A DNA stretch of 19,575 nt from NCBI GenBank assembly GCA_964473395.1, contig CAYYOW010000035.1, forward strand, positions 1 to 19,575, read 5' to 3'. Positions 7,460-14,880 of the stretch are shown piece after piece (the first letter of the stretch is position 1; each line of letters begins with the position of its first letter). The position numbers and the translations under genes were made by a program. Source of the stretch: Sulfidibacterium sp964473395. Lineage in GTDB: Bacteria > Bacteroidota > Bacteroidia > Bacteroidales > F082. The notes under the pieces are model-generated. The model did not search any database, was not told where the DNA came from, and worked only from the letters and a program-made list of their open reading frames with translations.

Positions 7460-8257
7460 TTAGTATCTTATGATAAAATCCTGTTTGGTAATCCCTTTAC
7501 GAAAAAAAACCAGCCCGAACCAAAAAATATCAAGGCTAACACTTACCCGTTCATCTTTTTTAATTGTATTCCAGGCATCCTCCATCCCCGGCGACCAGTG
7601 AATATCATCGAAAATAAAGACGGTACCTTCGTGTGCCAGCTCCGCACAGCGATTATAATAATCCAAGGTGGGTTCGCGGCGGTGGTTGCCGTCGAAAAAG
7701 ACAAAATCAAGCTTCTCAAATTTTTTCAACACTTTGGTAAGCGTAACACCAAAATCTCCGGTACTGATTTCTATATTATTTATTTTCAGCTTTTCCAGAT
7801 TATCTGAAGCCACATCAGCCAGAATGGGGCAGCCTTCCATGGTAATCATTTTACTTTTGGGAACAGGTGCTTTGATATAGGCAGTACTGAATCCGGCAGC
7901 CGTACCGAACTCCAGAATATTCTGAGGTTGAAAATGACGGCTAAGACGGTAAAGTAAACGTGCCTGCTTTTTACGCTGCGAACGACGCTTCACAATATCC
8001 CCCACCTTCTCCCTGGAGGTAGTGTAATGTTTGTTTTCAGTGCGCGCCCCAAAATCCAGGGTCTCAATAATCGTTTTACTGCGGCCGAGATTCTTTTTGT
8101 ACGTTTCTATTTTCCGGTATTCCGGATATTCTGTCTTGTCTTTCAAAACATTTTCCACCAAATCAAAAACAAATGGCGAATGCACTTTGTATCTTGTTTT
8201 GGCTTTTGCCAGATAAGCCAGATATCTTTTCGTTAACCAAATTTGATTCCTAATCAT
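7460..8257 (-). CDS. Class I SAM-dependent methyltransferase (Methyltransf_24 / O-methyltransferase-like)
   Basis: Cytoplasmic Rossmann-fold methyltransferase of 265 residues. An N-terminal helical part (1-105) contains the K-V-H-S-P-F-V-F motif (24-31) that I associate with Bacteroidota members of this group. SAM-binding motif I is E116-F-G-T-A-A-G122, followed by an acidic residue after beta-2 (Glu141). F-F-D-G-N-H (187-192) and F-D-D-I-H-W (216-221) resemble the metal/substrate region of O-methyltransferases. It lies 44 bp downstream of the secreted unknown protein and 11 bp upstream of the thioredoxin lipoprotein, so it is probably co-transcribed. The methyl acceptor cannot be told from sequence. 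Confidence 0.82.
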   Translation of the reverse strand: MIRNQIWLTKRYLAYLAKAKTRYKVHSPFVFDLVENVLKDKTEYPEYRKIETYKKNLGRSKTIIETLDFGARTENKHYTTSREKVGDIVKRRSQRKKQARLLYRLSRHFQPQNILEFGTAAGFSTAYIKAPVPKSKMITMEGCPILADVASDNLEKLKINNIEISTGDFGVTLTKVLKKFEKLDFVFFDGNHRREPTLDYYNRCAELAHEGTVFIFDDIHWSPGMEDAWNTIKKDERVSVSLDIFWFGLVFFRKGITKQDFIIRY

Positions 8258-8301
8258 CTCTCTCCTTCAATTCCCTTTTCCACACTCCGGTAAAAATGCC
8301 A

Positions 8302-9870
8302 CTATTGGAGTGTTACTTTGTTAATGTAAAAAACCGTCCGCAGTGGCTGATTTTGTAAAGCTCTGTTTTTCAACTGCTGGTATCCGTAAACCAAAAAATA
8401 ATGCCCGAACCAGTGTATCATTTTGCTTTCACCACTCCCCACAGGCCGGTCGCGGGTGTAACGACTGGCAATATTGATTTTCTCCCGCTGATCAAGTTTC
8501 TTGCCACCTCTAATATCCTGTGTAATAATCTGTCCCGCACTAATATAAGCCAGCGTAATAACAGCTGAATCAGGATAAACCAGTGCTTTATTTTCAATTT
8601 TATAGCTCAAGATATTTTCCATGGGGAAGTCATTATCCCAAATCATTCGCCCATCGCCGGTAAAGCCGGTAAGAATAACATCATAAAACTGGTATCCGGC
8701 AAAAACCCTGTAATTGGTCGGATACATATTGCCATAGAAATCATACTCCATGTGACTTTCCGACTTGTAATAAGCAACATAAGCATTAGCAGCAACCACA
8801 TACCCGTTGTTAACATGAAAAACCTCTGGACGGGTGATGTTGAGTAGCGAAACTGTTCCGGGACGTACTCCGGAACTTTTTCTCATTCTCCCTTTGGATT
8901 TATGGAACACGCTTTGCATAAACGTTCCCGGAATATTATTAAAATCCAGAAAATTAAAATGTCGCAATTCTTTTTGCTGGCCATTTTCGATACTCAGATA
9001 AAAAAGCCCCGCCGTATTCGGTTTCTCTTCATCATTGTTGATGGAAAGAAAACCGCCTTTTGTCACCAAATGATAGGCGCCAAAAAATTTCAAATTGTTG
9101 CCATTGGCATCGGCAAGAACAAAGTTGTCCAGCCTGGACATCGGCTCAAAATATTTGATATCAACTTTTTGTACCAATGAGGCATCCGGGCTGAAACTGT
9201 AAATAACATGCCTTACTGACGATTTGGTATCCATACCGGACGCTACTACCACAAATGTTCCGGCAGATCTGTTGCGATAAATGCCATCAACGGCTATTTG
9301 CTGTAAGTCATTAAGATGCGTTACTTTGATTGCGCCGGTTTTTGTATTCACAATAAGCATGTCCGCCTTATGATTTTTTAGGTTTAATGCCAGAGCGAGC
9401 TTATCTCCCTGAACGGCAAACCCGGCAATTTCAGCTTTCAGCGGCAGGCTCCCTATAATGTTTCTGAAGGTCTGCTTTTCTATGTCATATATCAAAAGGT
9501 CATAGTAGCCAGCGCCTTTTTTCAGCTTCCCCGAACCTTTAAAAACAAAATAAACAGCATTGCCAACCCGTTTTTGGTTTACATAAAAAAGCTTGTCTAA
9601 AAGGGCAACCGGACGCAGCCATTTTTGTTTCATATGAGTATCAAACAAGGCATAGTACCAAAGTCGATTATTTTCGGCATTCAGTTGGTTGGTTTCGTAA
9701 AAGATTAGGAGTCCGTTTTGGCTCATGGGCGCCAGATGAAAATTTTCGGTAGTACCGTTGGGTATCTCCAGCCTAATGAGGCGTGGCTTATTTTTCTTCT
9801 GTCCATACACATTTTGACTACCCGCAAAAAGCAGTACAAAAAACCAGATGAAAATAACGAGTCTTCTCAT
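8302..9870 (-). CDS. Secreted protein of unknown function, first gene of the unit
   Basis: Not recognised as a named family. I choose the ATG at 9870: it gives 522 residues and a clean signal peptide (M-R-R-L-V-I-F-I-W-F-F-V-L-L-F-A-G, cleavage near V-Y-G-Q). The frame can be extended to an ATG at 9903, but that would put 11 extra residues before the signal and would lie at or before the predicted transcription start. The mature part is rich in short beta strands with recurring aromatic-rich segments, suggesting a beta-propeller or similar fold; this is a guess. No membrane helix or enzyme motif is evident after the signal. It likely acts in the periplasm or at the outer membrane. Confidence 0.7.
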   Translation of the reverse strand: MRRLVIFIWFFVLLFAGSQNVYGQKKNKPRLIRLEIPNGTTENFHLAPMSQNGLLIFYETNQLNAENNRLWYYALFDTHMKQKWLRPVALLDKLFYVNQKRVGNAVYFVFKGSGKLKKGAGYYDLLIYDIEKQTFRNIIGSLPLKAEIAGFAVQGDKLALALNLKNHKADMLIVNTKTGAIKVTHLNDLQQIAVDGIYRNRSAGTFVVVASGMDTKSSVRHVIYSFSPDASLVQKVDIKYFEPMSRLDNFVLADANGNNLKFFGAYHLVTKGGFLSINNDEEKPNTAGLFYLSIENGQQKELRHFNFLDFNNIPGTFMQSVFHKSKGRMRKSSGVRPGTVSLLNITRPEVFHVNNGYVVAANAYVAYYKSESHMEYDFYGNMYPTNYRVFAGYQFYDVILTGFTGDGRMIWDNDFPMENILSYKIENKALVYPDSAVITLAYISAGQIITQDIRGGKKLDQREKINIASRYTRDRPVGSGESKMIHWFGHYFLVYGYQQLKNRALQNQPLRTVFYINKVTLQ

Positions 9871-9905
9871 TTCGAAATTAACAAGCAACCGATAAATATT
9901 CATTG

Positions 9906-9913
9906 CAAATATA
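9906..9913 (-). promoter_or_regulatory. Candidate -7 promoter element of the minus-strand three-gene unit
   Basis: Read on the minus strand this is TATATTTG, an exact match to TAnnTTTG. Transcription would start around 9900, leaving a leader of about 30 nt before the ATG at 9870. The -33 element is not clear. Confidence 0.4.
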
Positions 9914-10020
9914 CAAAGCCAAAGGAATTTACCGGTAGAATTACCGGAATAAGTTCAGTGGCAACGGATATATTGAATCATAGCGTGAATTGCAGCCTGA
10001 CTTATCTTACAATTTTTCAC

Positions 10021-10028
10021 TACCTTTG
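10021..10028 (+). promoter_or_regulatory. Promoter -7 element of the YifB/ComM gene
   Basis: TACCTTTG matches TAnnTTTG exactly. A CTGAC, close to the TTG-type -33 element, lies 19 nt upstream at 9997-10001. The predicted transcript starts near 10034, which excludes the in-frame GTG at 10028 and supports the ATG at 10058. Confidence 0.5.
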
Positions 10029-10057
10029 TGGAAAACGAAGTAAAAAAGAAAACCCCA

Positions 10058-11596
10058 ATGCTTTCCAAAACTTACGGTAGTGCGATATACGGTATTGATG
10101 CACTGGTTATCACCATAGAAGTCAATGTGGGAAAAGGCTCCAAATTTTTTCTAGTTGGTTTGCCTGATAATGCGGTAAAAGAGAGCCATGAGCGGATATT
10201 GGCAGCTCTCGGCAATGTGGGGAAGAAGTTTCCCAAACGCCGGGTTGTCATCAATATGGCTCCTGCAGATATTAAAAAAGAAGGCTCGGCTTACGACCTT
10301 CCCATTGCCCTGGGACTTTTAGCCGCCTCTTCACAACTGAGCAGTAAACACCTCCACGAGTATGTTGTGATGGGCGAACTCTCGCTGGACGGAACCATCA
10401 AGCCGATAAAGGGGGCGTTGCCCATTGCATTGGTAGCCAAACAGCAAGGGTTTAAAGGGGTGATTGTCCCCGTTGAGAATGCTCCTGAAGCCGCCATTGT
10501 GGATGAGGTGGAAGTGTATGGGGCACATCATTTGTTGGAAGTTTGTGACTTTTTGGAAGATATGAAACCGTTGCAACAGTTTCAAAAAAGCCGCGATGAG
10601 CAGTTTATGGAAAATCTCAACCACTTTGATTTTGACTTTGCCGAGGTGAAAGGGCAGGAAAATATTAAGCGGGCTTTGGAGATTGCAGCCGCAGGTAGCC
10701 ATAATGTGATTATGATTGGTCCGCCAGGCTCCGGAAAGACTATGCTTGCCAAACGTATTTCTTCCATTCTGCCACCCATGTCGCTGGAGGAAGCCATAGA
10801 AACCACCAAGATCCATTCGGTAGCAGGAACTTTGAAACAAAGCGCTTCGCTTATCCTCAACCGGCCTTTTCGCTCACCGCATCATACCATTAGCGATGCC
10901 GGGCTGGTAGGGGGAGGATCCTATCCACAACCGGGAGAAATCTCGCTGGCGCACAACGGCGTTTTGTTTTTGGACGAGCTACCAGAGTTTAAACGTACCG
11001 TTCTGGAGGTCATGCGACAGCCCATGGAAGACCGTGTGGTAACTATTTCGCGGGCAAGAATTACCGTGGAGTATCCGGCTGGTTTTATGCTGGTGGCCGC
11101 CATGAACCCTTGCCCCTGTGGCTATTACAACCATCCTTCCCATGCCTGTGTCTGCTCACCCGGAGCTGTGAAAAGATACCTGAACCGCATATCCGGGCCT
11201 TTGTTCGACCGCATTGATTTGCATGTGGAAGTTACCCCTGTCCCTTTCAAAGATCTATCAGAAGCGCGGTCAGGAGAGTCCAGCGCCGTTATCAGACAAA
11301 GAATTGTCCGGGCCCGGAAACTTCAGGAAGAGAGGTTCAAAGACAACAAAAAGGTACACAGCAACGCCCAGATGACACGCAACGACCTGAGTCATTTCTG
11401 TAAACTTGATAAAGAGAGCCGGCAGCTTTTGAAAACAGCGATGGATAAGATAAGCCTTTCGGCACGTGCTTATGACCGTATTATAAAAGTGTCGCGAACC
11501 ATTGCTGATTTGGAAAACAGCCTGGACATTCAGTCACAACACCTCGCAGAAGCTATCCAGTACAGAAGCCTCGACCGCGAAAACTGGGGAGACTGA
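10058..11596 (+). CDS. YifB/ComM-family Mg-chelatase-like AAA+ ATPase
   Basis: Cytoplasmic AAA+ ATPase. Family members include ComM, a branch-migration helicase used in natural transformation, and E. coli YifB. With the ATG at 10058 the protein has 512 residues, the family's usual length, and the typical N-terminus M-L-S-K-T-Y-G-S-A-I-Y-G. The N-terminal ChlI/Lon-like domain spans about 10-165. Walker A G-P-P-G-S-G-K-T is at 221-228, Walker B V-L-F-L-D-E at 302-307 and a likely Arg finger at 385. A family-typical Cys cluster (Cys352, 354, 364, 366) follows N-P-C-P-C-G. The C-terminal Mg_chelatase_C part starts near 415, with L-S-A-R-A-Y-D-R-I at 467-475. It stands alone on the plus strand. 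Whether it serves transformation here is unknown. Confidence 0.93.
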   Translation: MLSKTYGSAIYGIDALVITIEVNVGKGSKFFLVGLPDNAVKESHERILAALGNVGKKFPKRRVVINMAPADIKKEGSAYDLPIALGLLAASSQLSSKHLHEYVVMGELSLDGTIKPIKGALPIALVAKQQGFKGVIVPVENAPEAAIVDEVEVYGAHHLLEVCDFLEDMKPLQQFQKSRDEQFMENLNHFDFDFAEVKGQENIKRALEIAAAGSHNVIMIGPPGSGKTMLAKRISSILPPMSLEEAIETTKIHSVAGTLKQSASLILNRPFRSPHHTISDAGLVGGGSYPQPGEISLAHNGVLFLDELPEFKRTVLEVMRQPMEDRVVTISRARITVEYPAGFMLVAAMNPCPCGYYNHPSHACVCSPGAVKRYLNRISGPLFDRIDLHVEVTPVPFKDLSEARSGESSAVIRQRIVRARKLQEERFKDNKKVHSNAQMTRNDLSHFCKLDKESRQLLKTAMDKISLSARAYDRIIKVSRTIADLENSLDIQSQHLAEAIQYRSLDRENWGD

Positions 11597-11672
11597 CAAT
11601 GACCAATAATGAATGAGATGTCTTGTCCTGAATAAGATTGGCTGGTATTATTACAATATCTCACATCGCTAC

Positions 11673-11690
11673 TAACCTGAGCTCAGGTTA
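11673..11690. repeat. Perfect 18-bp palindrome at the convergent gene ends
   Basis: TAACCTGAGCTCAGGTTA is fully self-complementary and contains the stop codon of the ChaN-like gene. As RNA it would fold into a short hairpin with a 4-nt loop, but no T-run follows on either strand. It may be a weak bidirectional terminator, an mRNA 3'-end structure, or a protein-binding site. Confidence 0.5.
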
Positions 11691-12551
11691 ATAAGTCTTG
11701 GTCATATCATCGGGAACCACGACGATGAAATTGGCCACATTAACATTTTTTTTGGCAAGTGTATCGATCTCTTTTTGCTCCACGGTGGAAATAGTAATAA
11801 TTTTCAATCCGGATTTATACTTGTTCAGATACCACAGAATTCCCTGATAATGATCGGAGTGGTAAGAGCCTTCGTAATGGATAAAAAGCTTTCCTTTTCC
11901 GGCATACTTTGCAATGGAAGCGGCCATGGTAGCATCTTTTAATGCCTGAGCTTTTGGCAGGTTGGGATTATCGTGTCCATAGGCTTTCAACTCTGCCAGC
12001 ATATCTTTGTAACTTTTCAAGTTGGGGTCGTAAGGAATAGGCAGCGGTGCCATATAGGATTTGGCTTGTGCAGTGAGTGTATCCAGCGCCGAGAAACCAT
12101 GTTTGTAAACAATACTTGCATATCTGCGAGGAACATTTGTTGCGATAAACGGGATTTCATGTTTTCTGGCAAATACCACCAGCGGCTTGTAATCCGTTTT
12201 GTAATTGGGCCACAAACGCGCCTGGTCTTTAAAGTTTCTCTGTGTGATTTCTCCTTTAAGATATTCGCTCATTATCAGCTGATTATCACGCTCAAACATC
12301 TCGGCACCCTGGATAATATTTCCGTTACGTGCTTTGTAAAGGTCTTTGGTAATTTCCAGTTCAAGCCAATGACTGATGGGGTTATTATGCAGTTCGCCGA
12401 AAAAAACCACATCGGCTTTTTTGGCAGCATTAATCAGTTTCTGGTATCTAACCTTTTTCCCTTTGGCGTTATAGAGGCGATAGGCAGGTTTATCATTTTT
12501 AAAAGCGGTAAAAACAACCAACAGGCTCAAAAATAAAACGATTTTCTTCAT
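11688..12551 (-). CDS. ChaN-like exported protein (haem-binding uptake / TIKI-EreA-like superfamily)
   Basis: Exported 287-residue protein of the ChaN family (Cofac_haem_bdg), whose characterised members bind heme and have been linked to iron uptake; the fold is shared with erythromycin-esterase and TIKI-type enzymes. A short signal peptide covers about 1-17 (M-K-K-I-V-L-F-L-S-L-L-V-V-F-T-A-F) with no lipobox Cys, although several homologues are lipoproteins. Conserved motifs are F-G-E-L-H-N-N-P (51-58), G-A-E-M-F-E-R-D (82-89), A-T-N-V-P-R (137-142) and H-Y-E-G-S-Y-H (225-231). The last gene of the rnpA-side minus-strand series, it starts 22 bp after cytidine deaminase. Ligand or catalytic activity is not shown by the sequence. 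Confidence 0.82.
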   Translation of the reverse strand: MKKIVLFLSLLVVFTAFKNDKPAYRLYNAKGKKVRYQKLINAAKKADVVFFGELHNNPISHWLELEITKDLYKARNGNIIQGAEMFERDNQLIMSEYLKGEITQRNFKDQARLWPNYKTDYKPLVVFARKHEIPFIATNVPRRYASIVYKHGFSALDTLTAQAKSYMAPLPIPYDPNLKSYKDMLAELKAYGHDNPNLPKAQALKDATMAASIAKYAGKGKLFIHYEGSYHSDHYQGILWYLNKYKSGLKIITISTVEQKEIDTLAKKNVNVANFIVVVPDDMTKTY

Positions 12552-12573
12552 AGTTGGAATATTAATGAGAGGA

Positions 12574-13065
12574 TTATTTTTTCTTTAGTTTCTCTTCGTA
12601 AAAGGTCAGTGGCAGTAGGTTCGCGATGCCTTCAGTCATATTCACAGGCCCTGACTCGCCCTGCATAATAATTTTGATTTTACTTTGCTGGCGGTTTTCA
12701 GTCTCCGCAATCACCTGTCGGCAGGTTCCACAGGGAGAGATAGGTTTGTCTATATGAAAGTGATCTGCACGGGCTGCGATGGCCAGCATTTTTACTTTCA
12801 CGCCAGGATATTTGGAATTGGCATAAAACAGTGCCACCCTTTCGGCACACAACCCGGACGGGTAGGCAGCATTTTCCTGATTTGAACCACAAATAACCGC
12901 CCCATTGTCAAGCAATACGGCAGCACCCACGTGAAATTCAGAATAAGGTGCATAAGATTGGGAAACACTATTGACCGCCTGCTGTAATAATTTCTGCTCT
13001 TCCTCAGGCAACTCGGAAGACCTTGAATAAGTTGTAATTTTTATTTTAATTTCTCTCGTGTGCAT
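12574..13065 (-). CDS. cdd: Cytidine deaminase
   Basis: Cytosolic zinc enzyme of pyrimidine salvage that converts cytidine and deoxycytidine to uridine and deoxyuridine. Its 163 residues fit the short homotetrameric class, with roughly 25 extra N-terminal residues. Motifs are Y-S-x-F-H-V-G-A-A (41-49), C-A-E-R (73-76, zinc ligand Cys73 and catalytic Glu75) and P-C-G-T-C-R-Q (111-117, zinc ligands Cys112 and Cys115). The substrate-binding N-x-E (62-64) is followed by N-A-A-Y-P-S-G, normal for the family. The ATG at 13065 sits just after a 14-bp palindrome, with no Shine-Dalgarno sequence. It has its own 95-bp upstream gap with several palindromes, suggesting separate regulation from the membrane protein before it. 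Confidence 0.94.
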   Translation of the reverse strand: MHTREIKIKITTYSRSSELPEEEQKLLQQAVNSVSQSYAPYSEFHVGAAVLLDNGAVICGSNQENAAYPSGLCAERVALFYANSKYPGVKVKMLAIAARADHFHIDKPISPCGTCRQVIAETENRQQSKIKIIMQGESGPVNMTEGIANLLPLTFYEEKLKKK

Positions 13066-13067
13066 GT

Positions 13068-13081
13068 ACTAAATATTTAGT
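13068..13081. promoter_or_regulatory. Perfect 14-bp palindrome immediately upstream of cdd
   Basis: ACTAAATATTTAGT is fully palindromic and ends 2 nt before the cdd start codon (minus strand). It would overlap the predicted transcription start, a position suited to a repressor operator or a leader hairpin. Confidence 0.4.
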
Positions 13082-13082
13082 G

Positions 13083-13090
13083 CTAAAGTA
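13083..13090 (-). promoter_or_regulatory. Possible -7 promoter element of cdd
   Basis: On the minus strand this reads TACTTTAG, one mismatch from TAnnTTTG, placed about 18 nt before the cdd ATG. No clear -33 element is seen. Confidence 0.25.
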
Positions 13091-13104
13091 TGAAAAATAA
13101 TCGT

Positions 13105-13123
13105 GTGTACACTTTGTACAAAG
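13105..13123. repeat. Two fused palindromes upstream of cdd
   Basis: GTGTACAC (13105-13112) and CTTTGTACAAAG (13112-13123) are each perfect palindromes sharing one base. Both contain GTAC at their centres, spaced 10 nt apart, about one helical turn. Confidence 0.4.
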
Positions 13124-13160
13124 CGCTACGCCCTGAAAATCCACAAACAGGAATGAAAAG

Positions 13161-14843
13161 TTATTTTTCAATTTCGCGGGATAAGGATTTTTCCCGTTTT
13201 TCTTTCCCAAACATAAGCAGCGAAGAGAAAAATGCAAATAATGTCAGGCCGCTATGTGTTTCCAGGGTGTCATCAGAAAACATGGAAAGAAGCATAATGG
13301 CATAGAAGATCACAAAGAAATAGTCGTTATAACTGCGCGTTTTCAACGGAGGATAAACCAACGCGAAAAGAAAATAGAGAAATCCAAAAACGCCGAAGGA
13401 CACTAAGACGTCCATGTATTGGTTATGGGCAATAAAGCCATAGTATTTCCCAATACCCGAATGCATCAAACGGTATTGCTCGCCGAGGGTTTGTACCAGG
13501 TCACCGGTGCCCACTCCTGTCCAGAAGTCACGCTTGATAAGTATCAAAGCAGCTCTCAGAAATTCGTACCGTTGTATAACGGAGTTGCTTCCGGCGTTTC
13601 CGGTTTTTTTATAAACCTGCCATCCTGTTATCAACGTGAGCAGCCGGCTGTGCAACCCCGGATGCTCCACGTAATTGTAGTTGGCAATACCTTCTTCAAC
13701 GTATTTGATATCCTTTTCGGATAGCTGGCTAACACCCTCCGCATCTTTAGGTAAATCTCTGGAGGTCATATAACGAATCAACGTGTATTTAACCAGGTTA
13801 CCTTTTTTGTCTTTTGCATCGAAATGCAAATTGCTACGTTCGTTCCAGGCCTTTTTAAGTTCGGGAATACAGAGATAGGCGCCCACATAGCGGCCATCTT
13901 CAATACCAAAGTGTGTGGTATCGAAAACATACTTATGCCCAAGTGCAGTATATCTGACAGGATTCTTTAACGTAACAGCAGGCACTGTTGTCATGCGTGT
14001 AATTTCTTTTTTCAGATAAATGTAGCTACCTGTAGGGATCAGAATAACGATTAAAACCAGCACCGTTTTCAACCGGAGCTTTTTTGTCCGAAGCCCTGAA
14101 TAGAGGAGGATTCCCAACACTATCAACAACAATAAGCTCAGCGAGGTAAGCGACTCCATTGTCATCAGGAACCAAATAAACCATACGATTAGAGCACCCA
14201 TGAAAAATTTCTGTACGATGTTGAAACCATTCCCTTTTACCACAAAATAACCAAGTGCCAGGATACCAAAACTAATGTTGAGGCCGAAGCGGATAGGAGA
14301 GATAAATGGGGAGAACTCCCGGACATTAAGGAAGTTTCCGGACAGTAGTTTAAATGTGCCAATCAGCGTCCCTGCCAGTAGGGCAGCGATATAATAAAGC
14401 ATTAGTTTTTGGAAACCGCGGTTATCGATTTTTTTAGTGCTGGAAAAAACCAGCGGAAACAGTAACAGAGGTAGTTTAATGCGCAGGTCTCTGGTAGCAT
14501 AGGCAAAGTTGGCCGTGAAAAGCAACCCCGCTATCTCCAGCAGAAAAATACCGGCAAAGACAAGGGCAGCCTTGTTGTGCAGAAATAGTTTTGTTTTTTC
14601 CACACTACTCTCTTTTGCCAGCGTCCACAAGTAACCTACAAAAATAAAAAAGCCCCTGAAGAAACCCTTTTGTTTAAAGAAACGGACTACCACGCTGGGT
14701 TGGAAGTCTGACCAAAGCCATAAAGCCAGCAGCAAAAAAGAGCCAACGCTCATAAAATACAGGGAAAGGGGCAGGCTTACGGCAATAATAATCAGCACCC
14801 AAAGGTAAAGTTGCCGGAAAACATCTTTTGTACCGCCTGCCAT
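13161..14843 (-). CDS. O-antigen ligase / Wzy-type polysaccharide membrane protein
   Basis: Polytopic inner-membrane protein of the Wzy_C (O-antigen ligase/polymerase) superfamily, expected to act on lipid-linked glycans at the periplasmic face. The 560 residues contain about 11-12 hydrophobic segments between 12 and 278 and between 470 and 545. A long soluble loop (about 279-465) holds the family core: Q-R-Y-E-F-L-R-A-A (424-432), W-T-G-V-G-T-G (441-447) and A-H-N-Q-Y (472-476), with probable catalytic His473. The loop before this core (about 280-420) is larger than in most ligases and carries an unfamiliar insert. Ligase and polymerase cannot be separated by sequence alone. It lies 37 bp after the C-terminal processing peptidase gene and probably shares its transcript. 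Confidence 0.78.
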   Translation of the reverse strand: MAGGTKDVFRQLYLWVLIIIAVSLPLSLYFMSVGSFLLLALWLWSDFQPSVVVRFFKQKGFFRGFFIFVGYLWTLAKESSVEKTKLFLHNKAALVFAGIFLLEIAGLLFTANFAYATRDLRIKLPLLLFPLVFSSTKKIDNRGFQKLMLYYIAALLAGTLIGTFKLLSGNFLNVREFSPFISPIRFGLNISFGILALGYFVVKGNGFNIVQKFFMGALIVWFIWFLMTMESLTSLSLLLLIVLGILLYSGLRTKKLRLKTVLVLIVILIPTGSYIYLKKEITRMTTVPAVTLKNPVRYTALGHKYVFDTTHFGIEDGRYVGAYLCIPELKKAWNERSNLHFDAKDKKGNLVKYTLIRYMTSRDLPKDAEGVSQLSEKDIKYVEEGIANYNYVEHPGLHSRLLTLITGWQVYKKTGNAGSNSVIQRYEFLRAALILIKRDFWTGVGTGDLVQTLGEQYRLMHSGIGKYYGFIAHNQYMDVLVSFGVFGFLYFLFALVYPPLKTRSYNDYFFVIFYAIMLLSMFSDDTLETHSGLTLFAFFSSLLMFGKEKREKSLSREIEK

Positions 14844-14880
14844 GAAACTCTATTTGTAAACAAACGGTGCAAGTTAAGTA

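Noticed and set aside
7400..7807. Plus-strand open frame of 135 codons
   Set aside because: It runs antisense across the ends of two well-supported minus-strand genes (thioredoxin lipoprotein and methyltransferase) and shows no recognisable domain.
8282..8313. Inverted repeat ACACTCC...GGAGTGT at the end of the secreted unknown gene
   Set aside because: The arms are only 7 bp with an 18-nt loop and no T-run, inside an apparently co-transcribed unit.
10331..10840. Minus-strand open frame of 169 codons
   Set aside because: It is antisense to the AAA+ core of the YifB/ComM gene, whose motifs are intact; the antisense product has no family features.
11973..12536. Plus-strand open frame of 187 codons
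   Set aside because: It is antisense to the ChaN-like gene, which carries all family motifs.
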